In this document: positions 10,941 to 24,072 of the stretch, in pieces
Layout: every line of letters starts with the position of its first letter
Numbering within the stretch: position 1 is the first letter of the stretch
From: Ichthyophis bannanicus
Taxonomy: Eukaryota; Chordata; Amphibia; Gymnophiona; Ichthyophiidae
NCBI GenBank assembly: GCA_033557465.1
Contig: CM066043.1
Coordinates: 113,876,778 to 113,940,777 of the forward strand
DNA: 64,000 nt
Direction of reading: 5' to 3'
Translations under genes and position numbers: made by a program
The notes under the pieces: model-generated
What the model was told of the DNA's origin: nothing
What the model saw: the letters and a program-made list of their open reading frames with translations, nothing else
Database searches by the model: none

Positions 10941-11859
10941 CGAGCCATGTGAAGCATACAGTTACCTTCAACCCATGCGCCGTGTCCTCAACAAACAGAG
11001 AATACATGACAGCAGAAACAAGACAATATGCTTCCTATCTTAGGATGCCCTTCCATATCAACTATCTAATAGTCCCCCTTTCTTCATTTAGAGCTATTCT
11101 CTGTTTGCTTCCATGCCATTTCAGGAATTCAGATCAGGGAGCCTATTCCCAATAGGACGTTCAGTCCACCTGTACGGCAGGGCAGAAAGGGCTGTGCAAA
11201 AGTAAGACCCAATTTTGAATTCACGTGGGATTGACCTGAAGGACTCAGCGAACCTCAGGTGTCTAGTGCGCTGGAACATGCAGGCCGGGAACCGATTCTG
11301 CCTCGGCTGTACGTACCTGCGCGACCTACCCGGCTAATCAAGACGAGCTTAGTGAATGGAGCACACCAGTGCAATGTGGGAGTGCACATTGCCAGGGCAC
11401 CGTGGTTTCCATCAGGAGCCGCTGATTGCTGGCTTTGACCCGGAGTGACCAACCCGTTCACCCTGCAGCCAAACCAACGATCTAGTCCTTTCAAGGCGCT
11501 GGTGGCTCGGGGCTGGACGGGAGACACCTGGGGAAGCCTACTCACCTGAGACATGCCAGGCCATGCCCATGTCCCGCACCCGTAGTGCCACCAACCACAA
11601 CCAAGCGTGGAATTATTCCATGTTCGAGCTGGAATAAATTCCCCGTCTAGCGCTTGAAGGCCCTGGACATACAGGGCCAACCTCAGAATTGGACCTGTAT
11701 GTTCAAGGGTCAAGGGCCGCCCACGTCATGCCGCTCACCATCGTTCCCACTTCTGGAAACGCCCCCTCCCACCCCCCGCTGTTTTCATATGCGGGAGGTT
11801 TGAGGGAGGGGACGGCCCAGTGGGGGTTCAAATAGACAAATTCGCGGGACACGAATGAC
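10941..11859. other. Unassigned sequence
   Basis: A minus-strand frame of 152 codons (11255-11713) is the longest here. Its translation has no motif I recognise, and tryptophan and cysteine are scattered without pattern. A G/C-rich stretch at 11760-11840 precedes the antisense CR1. I see no support for a gene. Confidence 0.3.
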
Positions 11860-14800
11860 CCCCCACTACTCGTCCTCATCGTCTAATACCTCCCATTGGG
11901 GAGACTATTCCACACATTCCTACATCTCTTTCCGTAAAACAAGAAATAGTCCGTCTGTACGCCTGAGTCCTAGCCCCTCTTCACCCGCATCCTATGTCTC
12001 CTTGATGCAGAGCTTGCCTTTCAAGCCAAAAGTGGATCTCAGCTTTTGTGGGCATTTTATGCCACACAGGCATTTAAAAGTCTCTATCATAATCTCCTCT
12101 ATCCTGCCTTTCTTCCTGATATATACCAACACCATATTAAGATATTTAAGTCTGCCCCCATATTAATCACCCCTTCAGTTATAACAAAGACCACTAACAA
12201 TTGTTAGAAGCCATCCTCCTGCACCAACTCCGATCCAGAGCTTGACCATCCCTTTTGAAGGTGTGCTGGTGTCACCGAAATTGCACAACAAGGACTCCAA
12301 AGGGAGGTCACAACCAGAGACTTATACAAGAGGGCACTAATCACCTTGTCTGGCCGTGGTTCCTCTCCCTATGCAACCAAGCATGCCTCTGATGGCCTTT
12401 TGACATCGCCTTTTCTTTCATGCCTTCTAGCCTACTTTAGGATCCTCACGAAACCCAACACGGTCGACGGTACCGCGCTCTCTTCTTTCATGCGACTAGA
12501 AGTGAACCGTGTGCCCTACCATGCTCGGTACTGCCTACCCTTTGGATTTTTGAAGCTCCAAAATGCATGACCCTGCCATTTTTTAGCATTAAATCCCAGC
12601 TGCCCGAAATCTTGGACCATTCCTCACAGCCTCAGACGAGATAACCTACATCAGGTTATCTACTACTCCTTCCTGGGCTGGCTATACTCTATTGCAGATT
12701 TTGGTACTATCTGTAAAGAGGCCACACCTACCCGGCATCCCTTAGCAATACACACTAACAAAGATATTAAAAAAGTAATTGGACACCACAAGGTCAGATC
12801 CCCTGCGGCAATACCCCTGATAACCATCCTTATCTTCTAAGTTGAGCTTCCATATTACCTGTACCACTTTGTAAGCCTGTCACTCAACTCATTTCTAAAT
12901 CCTATCAGTACACTTTAGGATACAATCCCTACGTGGTGCTCAATCTTATTTAGTAAGTCACCTGTGCAGAATGGTGTCAACAGGCTTTACTGAAATCTAC
13001 GTCCCTTACATCTAGGGCGTCACCTCCACTCCAACTCCTTGGTTCACCCAGTGGGTGGCAAAGAAATCAATTCAGAATTGGTCCTGACAATACCTGCCTG
13101 TAATAAACCCATGCTGAATCGGATCCTGCAATCCATTGGACTCCAGACAACATCACTATCCTCTGTTTTAAGGGCAGCAGTTCCATTCATTTTCTCACCA
13201 CAGAGTGGTCAGACTAACTGGGGCCTGTAGTTCTCAACCTCATTCTTATTTCCGTCTTTTGTGTAACGGGAAACATTTGCCTTTCGTCAATCCTCTGGGG
13301 ACCCAATCCAGACTCTAAAGACGCATGGACAAAGGTCAAGCAGTGGACGCTTGCTAGAACGTCAACCATGTTCCTTCCAATAATATTCTCAGATGTATCC
13401 CTGTCTGATACCATTGCTTTGTATAACTTTTAAGTTAGATAGTTCCCTCGCCAAATACAGTCTTCCTGAAAATCATTCCGATCCCTTAACTTCTGTTGCC
13501 TATTTGTGAAGTGTTGTCCTAAGGGCCTACTCCTGGCCCGTATTTTGTTTAACGCAATTCTGCTTGTTCCCAATCAGCTTCTAACATATTCCCTCTCCTT
13601 CCACTTATTGAGGTATGGACAATACCACTTTTGCACTTCCTCCTCTCAGACATATCATGAAAAATGTCTTGGTGCATCCCCCCGATTTTATTGCAGGGCT
13701 ATTTCTTCTTTCTTTTTGTAATCTTTGGCTTTCCTGACTACCCCTTTCCTAACTTTCTCTAAGCGCATTTCCAAATATTGATGCGTTGTCTTTCCTTTCT
13801 CTGTGATTCTCTTTGTATTTTATGAAGGCCACCCTCATTTTCCTTTCCTCACTTTTTCATCTACTTCTTTTGAGACAACCATAGTGGATTTCCTTTTCTT
13901 TTGAGATTTACAGGCGCGTGTTTGCACCTTAAAAATATCCACTTTTAAGTTTTGCCCCCATGCTTTTCTACATACCCCAGCTATTACCATCCAGTGCTAA
14001 AGACTCTTTGAGGTCGGCCTGATGTTGGCAAAGTTAGTTTTCATAACGTCTCAAGTCCAACGTGCTTTTGAATGGATTTTATCAGCCCTAGACCTACTAC
14101 TGAACCACACCATTTTTTGTTTTTGTGTTTTTTTTTTCTGGGGTGGGGATCAAGAATGTGGAAATGATGCTCCCAACACTATACCATCCGAAAGACTTTT
14201 TCCCCCATTGTAAGCACCAAGTTCAGTCATGGGCACCCCATTCATGCGTGGTCTCTGTTACTAGTTGGCGGAATTTTTAGTTCTCCCTTTAGAGCATCTA
14301 GGATCTCTTTATTATAGCGACCCATGCAGTAGGGAGATTCCCTGTCAATATCTGGCATATTGGAAATCCACCTAGTTAGTACGCACTTCCTCCATTTCAT
14401 GGAAATACGTGCAAATGTATTCTCTTAAATTCCTCTGTCAATTTATTCGTACCTGTGAGAGGAGATACTGTAACATCCATAGCAATGCAAATGGATTTCC
14501 CATCTCTATCTTTCTAATGAACCCACAGTGCCTCATCGCTTCCTTGTAAGCCCTTGTAATTCTATAGCTAGCTTTAAGTATTATTTTGGTTACCTAGGTG
14601 CCAGTCCTCCTCCCCGTGTACTTACCCGAACCTTCCTGAATAAAGCTATAAGCCCAGTAAATAATTACATCCCAGTCCATGGGTGTAGGGGAACCATGTC
14701 TCCATAATGGCCACGAAATACAAGTCTACCTCTTCCATGTTAAAGCCTCAACATCTGGCAATCGTAATTTCACATGTTATGGCATTTATGTAACACCTGC

Positions 14801-14900
14801 TTTCCAGATGTTTGCGCTCTTTTAACCGATTTCTATAGACGGTAGCTCAATGTTTTACTTGAACTGAGGGCTTTTCCACTTACAGCTGAGGGCTTTTCTT
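11860..14900 (-). pseudogene. Long antisense CR1-type LINE, RT and probable endonuclease, heavily broken
   Basis: The reverse complement of 13400-11860 follows the sense CR1 at about 38310-39560 block by block. Examples are CTGGAGTCCA..GGATT.CAGGATCCGA at 13145-13115 versus 38459-38482; ATTTCAGTAAAGCC at about 12985 versus 38597; ACCAAAATCTGCAATAGAGTA at about 12700 versus 38866; and TTCAAAAGG.TG near 12255 versus 39263. RT finger, palm and C-terminal parts are thus present but not in one frame. The left copy spans about 1,545 bases where the right spans about 1,250, mostly by small insertions. Sequence at 14690-14740 (CATGTCTCCATAATGGCCACGA) resembles the antisense of the LINE endonuclease ITETWL region, so the element probably extends to about 14900. 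Confidence 0.68.
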
Positions 14901-16439
14901 CACACATCACAAATGAATCTAGTTTAAAACCCTATTAGTTAGGTTAAGCCAGTGACTGCTACGTGGAAGACACTTGGACCCTTCTTGGATAGGTGGATGC
15001 CATCATATGCTCTGGCAGCCCTTGGAAAAGCACTCCCCGCGGCTCCAGGAAAACAAAATGCTCTCGATTACAAACAATCCATACAGCCACAGTGGGGCAG
15101 TCATCTCCCCCCCCCCCCCACTTTACCCCCCCCCCCCCCTGGATGTGGAGCTTCCTTTGCCTCAGCCTTTACCCCCAACAGGGAGGATTGAAGAGAACAC
15201 CCATCTGTGTACTTATCTTGCTTCACATTCTGTACACCACGAGCCATGCCAGTCAACTTTTGATATGCCTCAGCGAGACGTTACTTAGCAGTAATAATGT
15301 GTGCAAACATGGCTATGAGCAACACTCAGATAATAGTCCAGTAGGGGCTTGATGAATATCAGACAACACCTCTCCGTTAACATATCTTGGATTTTGTCAC
15401 CTGAGCAGACAGCACACCTCTCTGGACCATCAAATCGGGTGGCAGATGGAACTCCTCAGAACCTCTCATTAGAGAGTCACCAACGCAACCTCATCGACCT
15501 TCGCTTCCTTGTGGTTCACTGATTACGCAAACTTTCCAGTGTCTTGAGCTATGGTTCTTCCCACGGTTCCCACTTCACCTCCTCCACTTCCACGGACTGC
15601 AGATGGGTTCCTCAATATGAGGACTGGAGGAGTTGGATTGTTGATTCTGCTGGTCCTGTGTGACTCGTATCCAGCTCTCTTTATTCTGTAGTCCATCCCA
15701 TGTCAACTCTGTCAGAAAGCGTGGATGCCTCACCAGAAGCATCTCATTTCAATGGGTACGTCGCTCTGTCTTGCAACAACCTAGCCCACCATAAAATCTT
15801 TTCTGAGCTTCTCAATTTGTTTCATGAGGAGCTTTAAACTTGCAGGCATCTTGCACAGGAACATGGTCCCCTCAAATTTGGCATCCACCGCTGGTCTATC
15901 TGGGCAGATGGCAGACGACGCAGTAATTGCGCCGCGCAACACGATTTGGCAAATACAATTTTTACTAGGCATCGTTCATATTGGTGGCGTGTTTTGGTAC
16001 ATATTGAACTAACATGAGAGACACCCCTACCAAGGTCACCCTAAATTTTCCTTCAGCTGTCCTGTAAGCAGAAAAAGCTAGCCTAACCTTTTTTATGTGT
16101 GTGCTCTAGCAGAATTGTTCTGTGTGCACCTGCTGTGTACAGCCCCCTGCTTTCCTTGCCCTACAACTCGTTATTTACCTTCTATCATTAGCTAAATCTT
16201 TTGATCTGATGTGTCGGAAGTATATAGATTAATGGTGCTTCCCTTTGTAAAAGACCTAGGTTTCTCATCAGTAGATCCTTGAAGAAGGCGCAAATTGTTT
16301 CTACTTTTAGTAACCATATACAAATTGTGGTAACCTTTTGCCTCCTAGATTTTTCCCTACCCTAACCAATAAAAATCTGGGACTGAAGACGTCCCAAGAG
16401 CATTTTTTACACACACACTTTGACAGAGCTATAACCCCC
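14901..16439. other. Unassigned sequence, possibly the ORF1 side of the antisense LINE
   Basis: Poly-C runs lie at 15106-15139. A minus-strand frame of 63 codons at 15972-15781 has a lysine/glutamate-rich end (KQIEKLRKDF) that could be a LINE ORF1 coiled coil, but it is too short to decide. Nothing else is recognisable. Confidence 0.25.
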
Positions 16440-16800
16440 ATGTAAATGACCGCCTGACCGGGATAGTCAACAGCACTAACTGCTTAGTGTCACTGAATAT
16501 CCCCAAAGTACCCGCCGCTATATGCCCCAATGCTAATTAGTTAGCATCGGGGCAGTTTGTGGGCATTCTGGGATGTGTCATGGGTGGCGACAGTAAATAA
16601 ACCAGGAAGTGGCAATATTGCACTGCTACTCAGTTAGCTACTGTGGGTAAAAGCTAGGCGCAACAAAAGCTGGCCATATCTTTCTCCACAGGAACCAAAT
16701 CAAGTAGCAGTTCAATCACTGCCGCTAACCCAGTTTAGCTTCTGCGACTCTAGAGCATATGTGGTGACCCTGGATATTCCAATGCCTGGGCCACATAATG
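16440..16800. repeat. Dispersed non-coding repeat, copy 2
   Basis: It contains TTAGTTAGCATCGGGGCAG, matching the block near 7721-7735, and TAACTGCTTAGTGTCACTGAATATCC, which resembles GTAACTGGATAGTGGCACTG at 22789. No coding frame. The pieces suggest one family of non-autonomous repeats with many diverged copies in this genome. Confidence 0.35.
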
Positions 16801-16974
16801 ATCCTGGCATTGAATAATCTGGGGTTAAGGTTCAACGCCAGTGGCTAGATGCTGTACTCATGCCTAACCACCAACATTGAAGATCGTGCCCTTGTTGGCT
16901 AGAGTCAACAAGCCTAATTGAGAGAGTTGCTCTATATATCAAGAATTCTCACATCTCTCACATTCTAACATCTC

Positions 16975-17131
16975 GAAGGGAGGTCCAGTGACTTCAACAA
17001 AAAAGCTTACCTACCCCTGTTAAACTTGAAGGCTAGGGAGGAAGAGGAAAAAAAAAAAACAAAAAAAAAAACCCAAAACGCTAGTCCAGCTAAGCTTACA
17101 GGGAAAAAAAAAAAATAAAAAAAAGCAAAAA

Positions 17132-17166
<35 letters not shown>

Positions 17167-17800
17167 TTGCCCCAGAGAACACAAAAAAAAACAATTCTCC
17201 TTTTGCAAAAAATTTTTTTTTAGCTATGATATAGGACAAAAAAAAAAAAAAAAACCCTTTCATTTAAGTTAAGAGCTCTCAGAGGGAGTCGAGACAGAGA
17301 GTGCGTTTGTATCCCAGGAAAGGCCCAACACAACAGTATTACCTTGCTTGCAATGCAAGAGAAGGACTGTCTAGGAATCGGCAGAAGAACCTCCTGAAGA
17401 GAAAAAAGCAAATATACGACCTTCCTATACAAGCTCTCAGCTGCCTAGCTCTTAAGCAAGCTAAATTAAGAACCCACAAAACACCATAGAGGAGGGTCCA
17501 GTTGACTTCAAAGAGCTTGCCTACTCCTTCCCTTTTGAACTTGAAGGCTAGCACGGAGGAGAGAAAAACAAAACTCTAGCGAGAAAAGCTGCAGAAGGAA
17601 AAATAATCTTTGTGCTCTACACAGGAAAAGAACACAAGAAAGTATTCCCCTTTTGCAATTTCATCTATTTGTAAAGATGATTTTTTAAAAAAAAAAAAAC
17701 CATTTTTTTTTTTTTTAAGAGCTCTCAGGCAGGGAAAGGTTGTTGTATTTCAAAAAGCCCTTCTCACAGTATTACCGTTTCGCTTGTAATGCAGACCTAC
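16975..17800. repeat. Imperfect tandem duplication with poly-A tracts
   Basis: Two copies in direct order share GGTCCAGT.GACTTCAA (about 16983 and 17495), GAACTTGAAGGCTAG (about 17023 and 17539), CCTTTTGCAA (about 17198 and 17650), AAGAGCTCTCAG (about 17271 and 17717) and CAGTATTACC (about 17334 and 17767). The unit is about 450-510 bp. The first copy is swollen by long A runs (17050-17163, 17237-17254). The A-rich frames are not genes. Confidence 0.6.
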
Positions 17801-20240
17801 ATTTCTAATGCCCCCGCTCAGGCTAGATTTGGCTTTCATTAAATCACGTACCCTTCCTGAACTACCTACATTTCTAAATTCATGCAATCTCTTCCAGTCA
17901 GCCATAGCGTTCGTCGCCAAGCAAGAGTACTATGTCCATCTGACTCTCTGTGCCTCCCCCAACCCCAAAAGGAAAAACCAAAACCCACCCCAATACCCTG
18001 ATTGCTGCCTCTTTGCTACACTCAACTCTCTCTTCAAGGTGCCTCCTTCCCCAATTCCTCTTTCACTTTCTGCCCAGACCTTGGCTGACTATCTTCCATG
18101 ACCAAGTCCAGAAGACTAGCCTCTGACTTTGAATTCTCCCCACAGGGTTCACCTCCCCCTCATTCTTTACCCTCTTCAATCCCAAATTCTTCCCTCCACC
18201 TTCTGGCAACCCATTTCTTCCTTTTCTGAAATCGACTGAGGGAAGAAACTGCAAGATCTTCTCTCCTCCCTCCTCCCAACTGGACTACCTGCTCCTCTGA
18301 TTCCCATTCTCACCCATCTACTCTAAGCTCTGTCTCTTCCATCATCAATCTGCTTGCCATCTTGTCCATTATCCTTAATCTAATTTGCTTTCCACTCTGC
18401 ACAACTGTTTCCTGTGGGCCTTCAACAGCTGTTATCATTACACCTTCTCTCTTCAAAAATATCTCTTCACTAGATCCCTAACTGTCCCTTCCAGTTGTTT
18501 ATTAGCGCTTCTCTCTTTTTCTCTCCTTTGCTTAAAAAAAACCACTTGAACGAGTGGTTTGCACACCACTTGCTCTATCGCTAACTTTCTTTCCTCTCAA
18601 ACCCTTCTGGAATCCACTACAATCTGGATTTTGTCCTCATCTACATTCCACAGCAAACGGAAAGAGAAAGAAAACGGCTCTTCTCTTCGCCCAAAAATCC
18701 TCCAGTTGTGTCCCTTTGCCAAATCCAAGGCGAGTGCCCTTTACTTGATTCCTCATCCCCTTTCCTTTGACCTATTTCTGCTTTCCTTGGCCTTTGATAC
18801 TGTTTGACCACCACCTTCTCCTTGATCTTACCGGGGCTTCTGTCGTTCTGCGTCCTTAGGTTTTTCTTTTTATCTCTCCCATCACACTTTTAGTGGTATA
18901 TTCCTGGTGTATCCCTCCTCTATCTGCCAATCTTGCCTTTCAGTTTGGTTGTACCCTCAGGGTCCTCTGTCTGGGGACCTCTCCCACAATTTTCTTCTCT
19001 TTTCTCTTCACAAACCGTTTCTTGTTGCCCGATTTGGCATTATTTCCTCGCCATGGTTTGAAAGTAACCATCTTTTACTCTATGCTGATGACCTCTCAGC
19101 AGATCTCACCCTCTTCTGAAATCTCGTCCAGGAACCCAGGCCTGGATTCGTCGCCTGCGCTGCTTATCCGACAGTTTTTGGGCTGCCTGGATGTCTCACC
19201 ACCATACTGAAGCTTACATGACCAAAACTGAGCCCTCCTTATTGTTTTCTCTTAAACCCACCTCCCCCCCTTCCTCCTTTCTCTATTGCTGTTTTCTGCT
19301 TGCGGATAACCTTATACTCCTCCGCTGTTTCCCTACAGCTCACAACCATTGGCGGGTTCCACTTTGACTCTAACTCTCTTCTTATCTCTGCACATCATCC
19401 AAATCAGATAGCTAAAACCTGTCCCACTGTCTTTCTCTAACATTGGCAAACATTCTTATTACATTCTTCCCTTTCTTTCTACGCACATCTACCTAAGACC
19501 CTCATCCACCTCACTAGTCACCCTCCCATCTTGATTCTATTGATTGTAACCTGCTTCCTCACTGGTCTCCCTCTTGGAAATCCTCTTTCTCCCCTTCACC
19601 TCATCTGTTCAAAACTGATCTGCCCAGCGTTCTTTCTTCCGCCAGTGATCACTATCCAACTCATGTAACCCCTCTCCTCAAGTCCCCACTTCGTTCACTG
19701 GCTCCCATATCCGTTTCCCGTTATTCAGTTTCCAACTTCGATCTACTTTCCTAGAAGTGCCATTCATGCTTGAGCTCTTTCACTAACTTTTTCCTCTTTT
19801 ATCTTACTCTACAATCCTTCTTGGAAACTCTAGGACTCCACTATCAGATCCCTTTTATCAATTCTGTGCCCCCTTCCTCTGCCACTACCACAACTTTCCA
19901 GGACTTCATTCATTCCATCTTGCTGCTTCCCATATGCCTCAAGCAAGCTCTCTGCGGTGCATCGGGCCCTTCTCTAGCCCGTTTCAAACCCAGGCTCAAA
20001 AACGCCACCTTTTTGAGGCTGCTTTGGATCCTGATGTTCCTCACAGTCGTTCCTTGTTCACTATTTACCATACTGTAGTCCCCACTTTGTGATGATGTTT
20101 TTTCATCTTGATTAGATTGTAAGCATTCTGATGAGGTAGGGGATGTGGGTCTTATATCCGATATGTACGCCGGCCTATGTTACGCACCCTGTGTAGAGCT
20201 ATATAATCGAACTGGCCCACTAGTAGTAGTGTAGAGTAGT
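17801..20240 (+). pseudogene. Decayed L2-like LINE with RT and 3' end
   Basis: RT signatures appear in shifting frames: AFDTV at about 18790-18806, SLHKPF then YADDLSADLTLF at 19081-19116 (the catalytic YADD box), and LTLF. The 3' end from 20098 has GATTAGATTGTAAGC followed by a run ending in TAGTAGTAGT (20221-20230), as in many L2-type 3' ends. Regions at 17850-18500 may be the endonuclease-RT linker. Stops interrupt every domain. It could be the second half of the element whose endonuclease lies at 10220. Confidence 0.55.
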
Positions 20241-20244
20241 CAGT

Positions 20245-20600
20245 AGTGGGGCCCCAGTATTCAAAGGCATTTACATGGCTTGCAGATTTGCAAAAGAATG
20301 CAAACTGTTCCACTAATCAGGATATCTTCAGCGGCAACTAGCACGTTTTTCTCCTGGAAGCAGCCTTTCGCGAGATACAGTATCGGCAAAACTCGAGTCA
20401 AGAATTAAGTACACTGATTGGTTCCACAGCTGGGCATAATGTAGCACTTACTGCTATGATTCAGCTAAGTATACTTTATATGCACTAAAATCTGAAAAAA
20501 TTAATGAACTTTTATTGAGATAAGAACCGATGAATGAAAATGGTGGGTAGCTAGTGCCCATAGCCTAATGGCAAAAAATGTGCTGTGAACTGAAAAATTT
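20245..20600. repeat. Dispersed non-coding repeat, copy 3
   Basis: It starts GGGGCCCCAGTATTCAAAGGCATTTACATGG, matching the start of the block at 7567, and carries CAGGATATCTTCA. It sits directly after the L2-like 3' end. No open frame. Confidence 0.4.
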
Positions 20601-21529
20601 GGCAAGGTAAACAACAAACCTCCGCCATCTCCTGAGGCCTTATCTATTTATTATTATTTATTTTGATTAGAATAGTGCTTGAATTAAATTTCATATTAAG
20701 GCCGAACTGAGCCTGAAAAGATTTCCTATAGGGTGTTGGTTGTATAGTTGTTGTTCTATCCTTTTTTTTGTGATGAGTATTTATGTTACAACACGGCATA
20801 TGAATGTGTAAAATGTCCGGGGTAACTTAAAACATTGTGTATACGTTGCGCATTGTCTGTTGCCAAGCTGAACTGTTGATGATATGCTGCCTAATTAACT
20901 GACAGAGGCCTCTCATCTTTGTGCCTCTACTCCTACAATTGCCCAGGGAGGAAAATGTGTAAACATTGGGGATGAAGGAGGACAATCCCCCTTAAATTGC
21001 CCTTTTCCGTAAAAAGAAAGGGTTAAAAGGAGAATGTTTTCTCCCTATTCAGTGTTGGGCGAAGCGCAGGTGTATTTGTATGTAAATTTAGAGTCACAAA
21101 TAATTTTTATCTGATGTGTGCATCCCGTTACGTATGGATAATTGGGGACCTACATGTGTAGATTTTGGCTTTCGGTTTTTGCCATCCTGGCCACTTAGTT
21201 TCCACGTTTGGCCCCAACCCCACCCCACTGCCCCCCCACACAACATTGGCACCGTTGCCTGCCACACACAGATGTGCTATGGACCTGCCATGTGTAAAAA
21301 TGGATCCTTTTCTAAAATGGCCTGTTTACTTCGCTGTCCACATAGAATGAGATTTCATTTCAATTTATATGTGCAGTGGCTTGTATTTCTAGGTGTAAAA
21401 TCACGAATACCACGAAATAAGGTTTTCTTAAAAAAAATAACCCCCATATGGGGTACAAGAGATACAGGATACTGGAATTTATCGAACGTAAACAAGCTCA
21501 CAATTTTAAGTGTGGGGGTGGCAGAATCA
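20601..21529. other. Unassigned sequence
   Basis: A plus-strand frame of 187 codons (21116-21679) begins here, but its second half is read from the CAGAATA-like array and its first half has no motif. I do not call a gene. Confidence 0.35.
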
Positions 21530-22030
21530 ATCCAGAATTACAGAAAGCAGAATAAAATACATAACCCAGACCAGAAAATAAAATATAATACACAGAATGG
21601 GGCGAATATCAGAACCAGAATACAGAAAATAAATCAGACAGAAGCACAGGAATATCAGAAAATAGAGAATAAGAAATAGGGCCCAGAACTAATACAGAAA
21701 AATAGAATATATCCAGAATATAACCGAGATAAGGAATCATTAAATACAGAAAGAACAGACGGCAGAATAAACAGAATAATAAGGGAAGAAAGGAATATCA
21801 ATTATAAATAAAAAACCAGAACCATACCAGACGAATTTATTTAAGAACACGCAGATTAAATATAATGGGGGGCAGAATATAACAAACTAGAATCAGAATA
21901 TGAAACAGATACCAGAATGGGCCAGGCGGCCAACAGACACGAATAAAGAAATGGCAGAAGAATTTTTACATGAAAGAATATATATAAGAAAAACAGAATA
22001 AATATATGAAATAAAGAATAATCAGAATTA
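21530..22030. repeat. Degenerate CAGAATA-rich array
   Basis: About 500 bases are strongly purine-rich. Short words CAGAATA, CAGAAAATA, CCAGAATA and AGAATA recur dozens of times at irregular spacing, without a fixed unit. This looks like an old microsatellite or minisatellite. Any frame through it is lysine/asparagine/isoleucine-rich by composition only. Confidence 0.6.
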
Positions 22031-23766
22031 AACACACCCATTCACAGCTACAGAAGGAAATAACACCGGAACACCATTCCATCTACTCCTATTTAACAGG
22101 TTGAACACCTGGTGGTGCATTGTTTTTATTTTATATTAAGAATGTGTTTGCAAGTCAAAGGAACCTTCCTGTCAATAGTTTCGTTAACATTTTGCTTTGG
22201 TGACAGGAGCAGGTTGTTTCCGTTGGCTCAACTAAAATTCAACACTTGCCAGGCTTGTTTTGTTTTAAACAAAGAGCAGGTCTCTTTAGCATTCCATCCC
22301 TGCAGGGAAGGGACTTTATTATGTATCTGGCTGGGAGACATCCAAAAAAGTACACTTTTTAAACAGTAAAAGCCAGACATGGCTTATCTATAGTAGCACA
22401 ACCAAGTCTTAAGTAAGAATTTTGGTTCGTTTGTGAACAACTAATAATGCGATTGAGTTCTCCCTACCAAAACATGCTGATACTTTGCTTAAGCACTCCT
22501 ACAGAGGTGCAAAACTTAAACTCTGCGGCCTCGGCCTTTTGTTAAGAAAAATACTGAACAAAGCATCTTAAATATAAACCTTGATTTTTACGGACCACAT
22601 GGTATCCAGATAGGTGAACCTGATATGTGATTGGAAATATGGCAAGAAGTTAGATTTAGATTGCCAGAGCTTGGCTTTGCTAGTCACAATTTTCTGCGGA
22701 TCTGAAGCAGCATCTTTCAGCCTGCTGTTCAAGAGAGCTTTTTTTGAGTTTTTTCTTTTGTCTATTTTGTCCCGAAGTTATGTAGTTAGGTAACTGGATA
22801 GTGGCACTGGAACCAAATCATCTGCTATCCAGATAATGTCCTCCTTCTCCCAGAAGGACCTTTGTCTCCTGGGTTGGTGGGCCCTAGCACTATCTTGTAC
22901 CAATGATGAGGTGGTCTGTTTCGGGTGATATTTGGTGGCACTATCAAGAGGAAGAGAATTGAACAGAGTAGCACAGTCAGTAGTCAGTGGCCACCTTACA
23001 CGATTAGAAAGTCTTGTTGCTTAACCAGAGAAGTAGAATATTAAAATACGTGAATGAATTAGAATGCGAGAGGGGGGGGAAAGGAGGAAAAAAAAGTATG
23101 TTAATTGATATTGATTGTCGATAAATCTGTGGCCCCATGGTCAAGTCAATAAAATCCGGAGAAATGTTCACTTAGGATACTTGCATTCCATATGTGCATG
23201 CATATATTTTCAGATGTCTTCATAAATGCTTGTTAAAATAAGACCTTTGCACTTTATGTCTGGGGTGATGGAAAAAGACATCCATCCCAATCGTTCTTTG
23301 GTAATTGTTTAATTTTCTTGTGCCTCTGTATTTTTCTTTCCAGGGAAAAAAATGCAGTACCTATACTGTTTCTTGGTAACGGTACCAGTCTTTTTAGTGT
23401 CCTTCAAAACATATCCAATGGAAAATGGTCAGGTTTTCTTGGTAACATAATGCAACATAATCTCAGCTACAGTCCTCTTGGTATATTTCCTGTTGCAAAA
23501 GGAGTTAAAACAAATCCCAATGCCTAATCACTTTGGAAATATGTTCAGAAAAGCATTGTAATTTGGTGACATTGATCCAAATGTTCTCTGATGGCTAATG
23601 CCAACTTCTTTTTATTTAACCTGTTTTGGACCAGCATATGTTTTACATACATAAGGTTTCCATACTTATTACTCAACTGTTTACAAATTAATGTTATAAA
23701 TTGAATGGAACTTATTAGTTATGTCAAAAAGCGTTATATACAGATTTTTTATCTGAGATCTAGTTA
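22031..23766. other. Unassigned sequence
   Basis: Ordinary composition. The frames (85 and 69 codons) lack motifs. GTAACTGGATAGTGGCACTG at 22789 recalls the dispersed repeat at 16440. Otherwise I see nothing. Confidence 0.35.
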
Positions 23767-24056
23767 GTTTATTTATTTATTTATTTAGCTGTATTTATAT
23801 CCCGCTTTTCACCGGGTCAAAGCGGTCAATTGGGGGATACATTTAACACGAGGGGATATGAGACACATACGCTAATATTTACAGGGAACATGGGCAATGG
23901 AGGGTTAAGTGGCTTGCCCAAGACCACAAGGAGTACCTATAGGACTAGAAATCCCAGTCCCTCCGGCCTGAGATTGCTGTCCCCAGGTGGGACTTGAACC
24001 CCCGGCCCTCTGGCCTGAAGTACCTTGTCCTAACCATTAGACCACTCCTCCCTCCT
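23767..24056 (-). mobile_element. tRNA-derived SINE with an L2-type tail, antisense
   Basis: Read on the minus strand, the 5' end has a perfect RNA polymerase III A box TGGTCTAATGG (24044-24034) and B box GGTTCAAGTCC (24000-23990), so the head is tRNA-derived. The 3' end at the left is a run of AAATA repeats (23768-23787). The body (GGCTTGCCCAAGACCACAAGGAG) is shared with the copy at 60310-60604. TAGTTTA flanks both ends (23765-23771, 24060-24066) and may be the target duplication. Confidence 0.75.
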
Positions 24057-24072
24057 TAATAGTTTAATAGGT

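Noticed and set aside
11255..11713. 152-codon minus-strand frame
   Set aside because: No motif, no sign of splice or promoter context, and it is surrounded by decayed repeats.
17020..17208. Phenylalanine-rich minus-strand frame
   Set aside because: It is translation of poly-A tracts.
21116..21679. 187-codon plus-strand frame
   Set aside because: Its second half is translation of the CAGAATA-like array, its first half has no motif, and nearby data quality is doubtful.
23990..24044. A tRNA gene
   Set aside because: The A and B boxes are perfect, but the rest does not fold as a tRNA and the unit repeats at 60540-60594 with an L2-type tail, so it is a SINE head.
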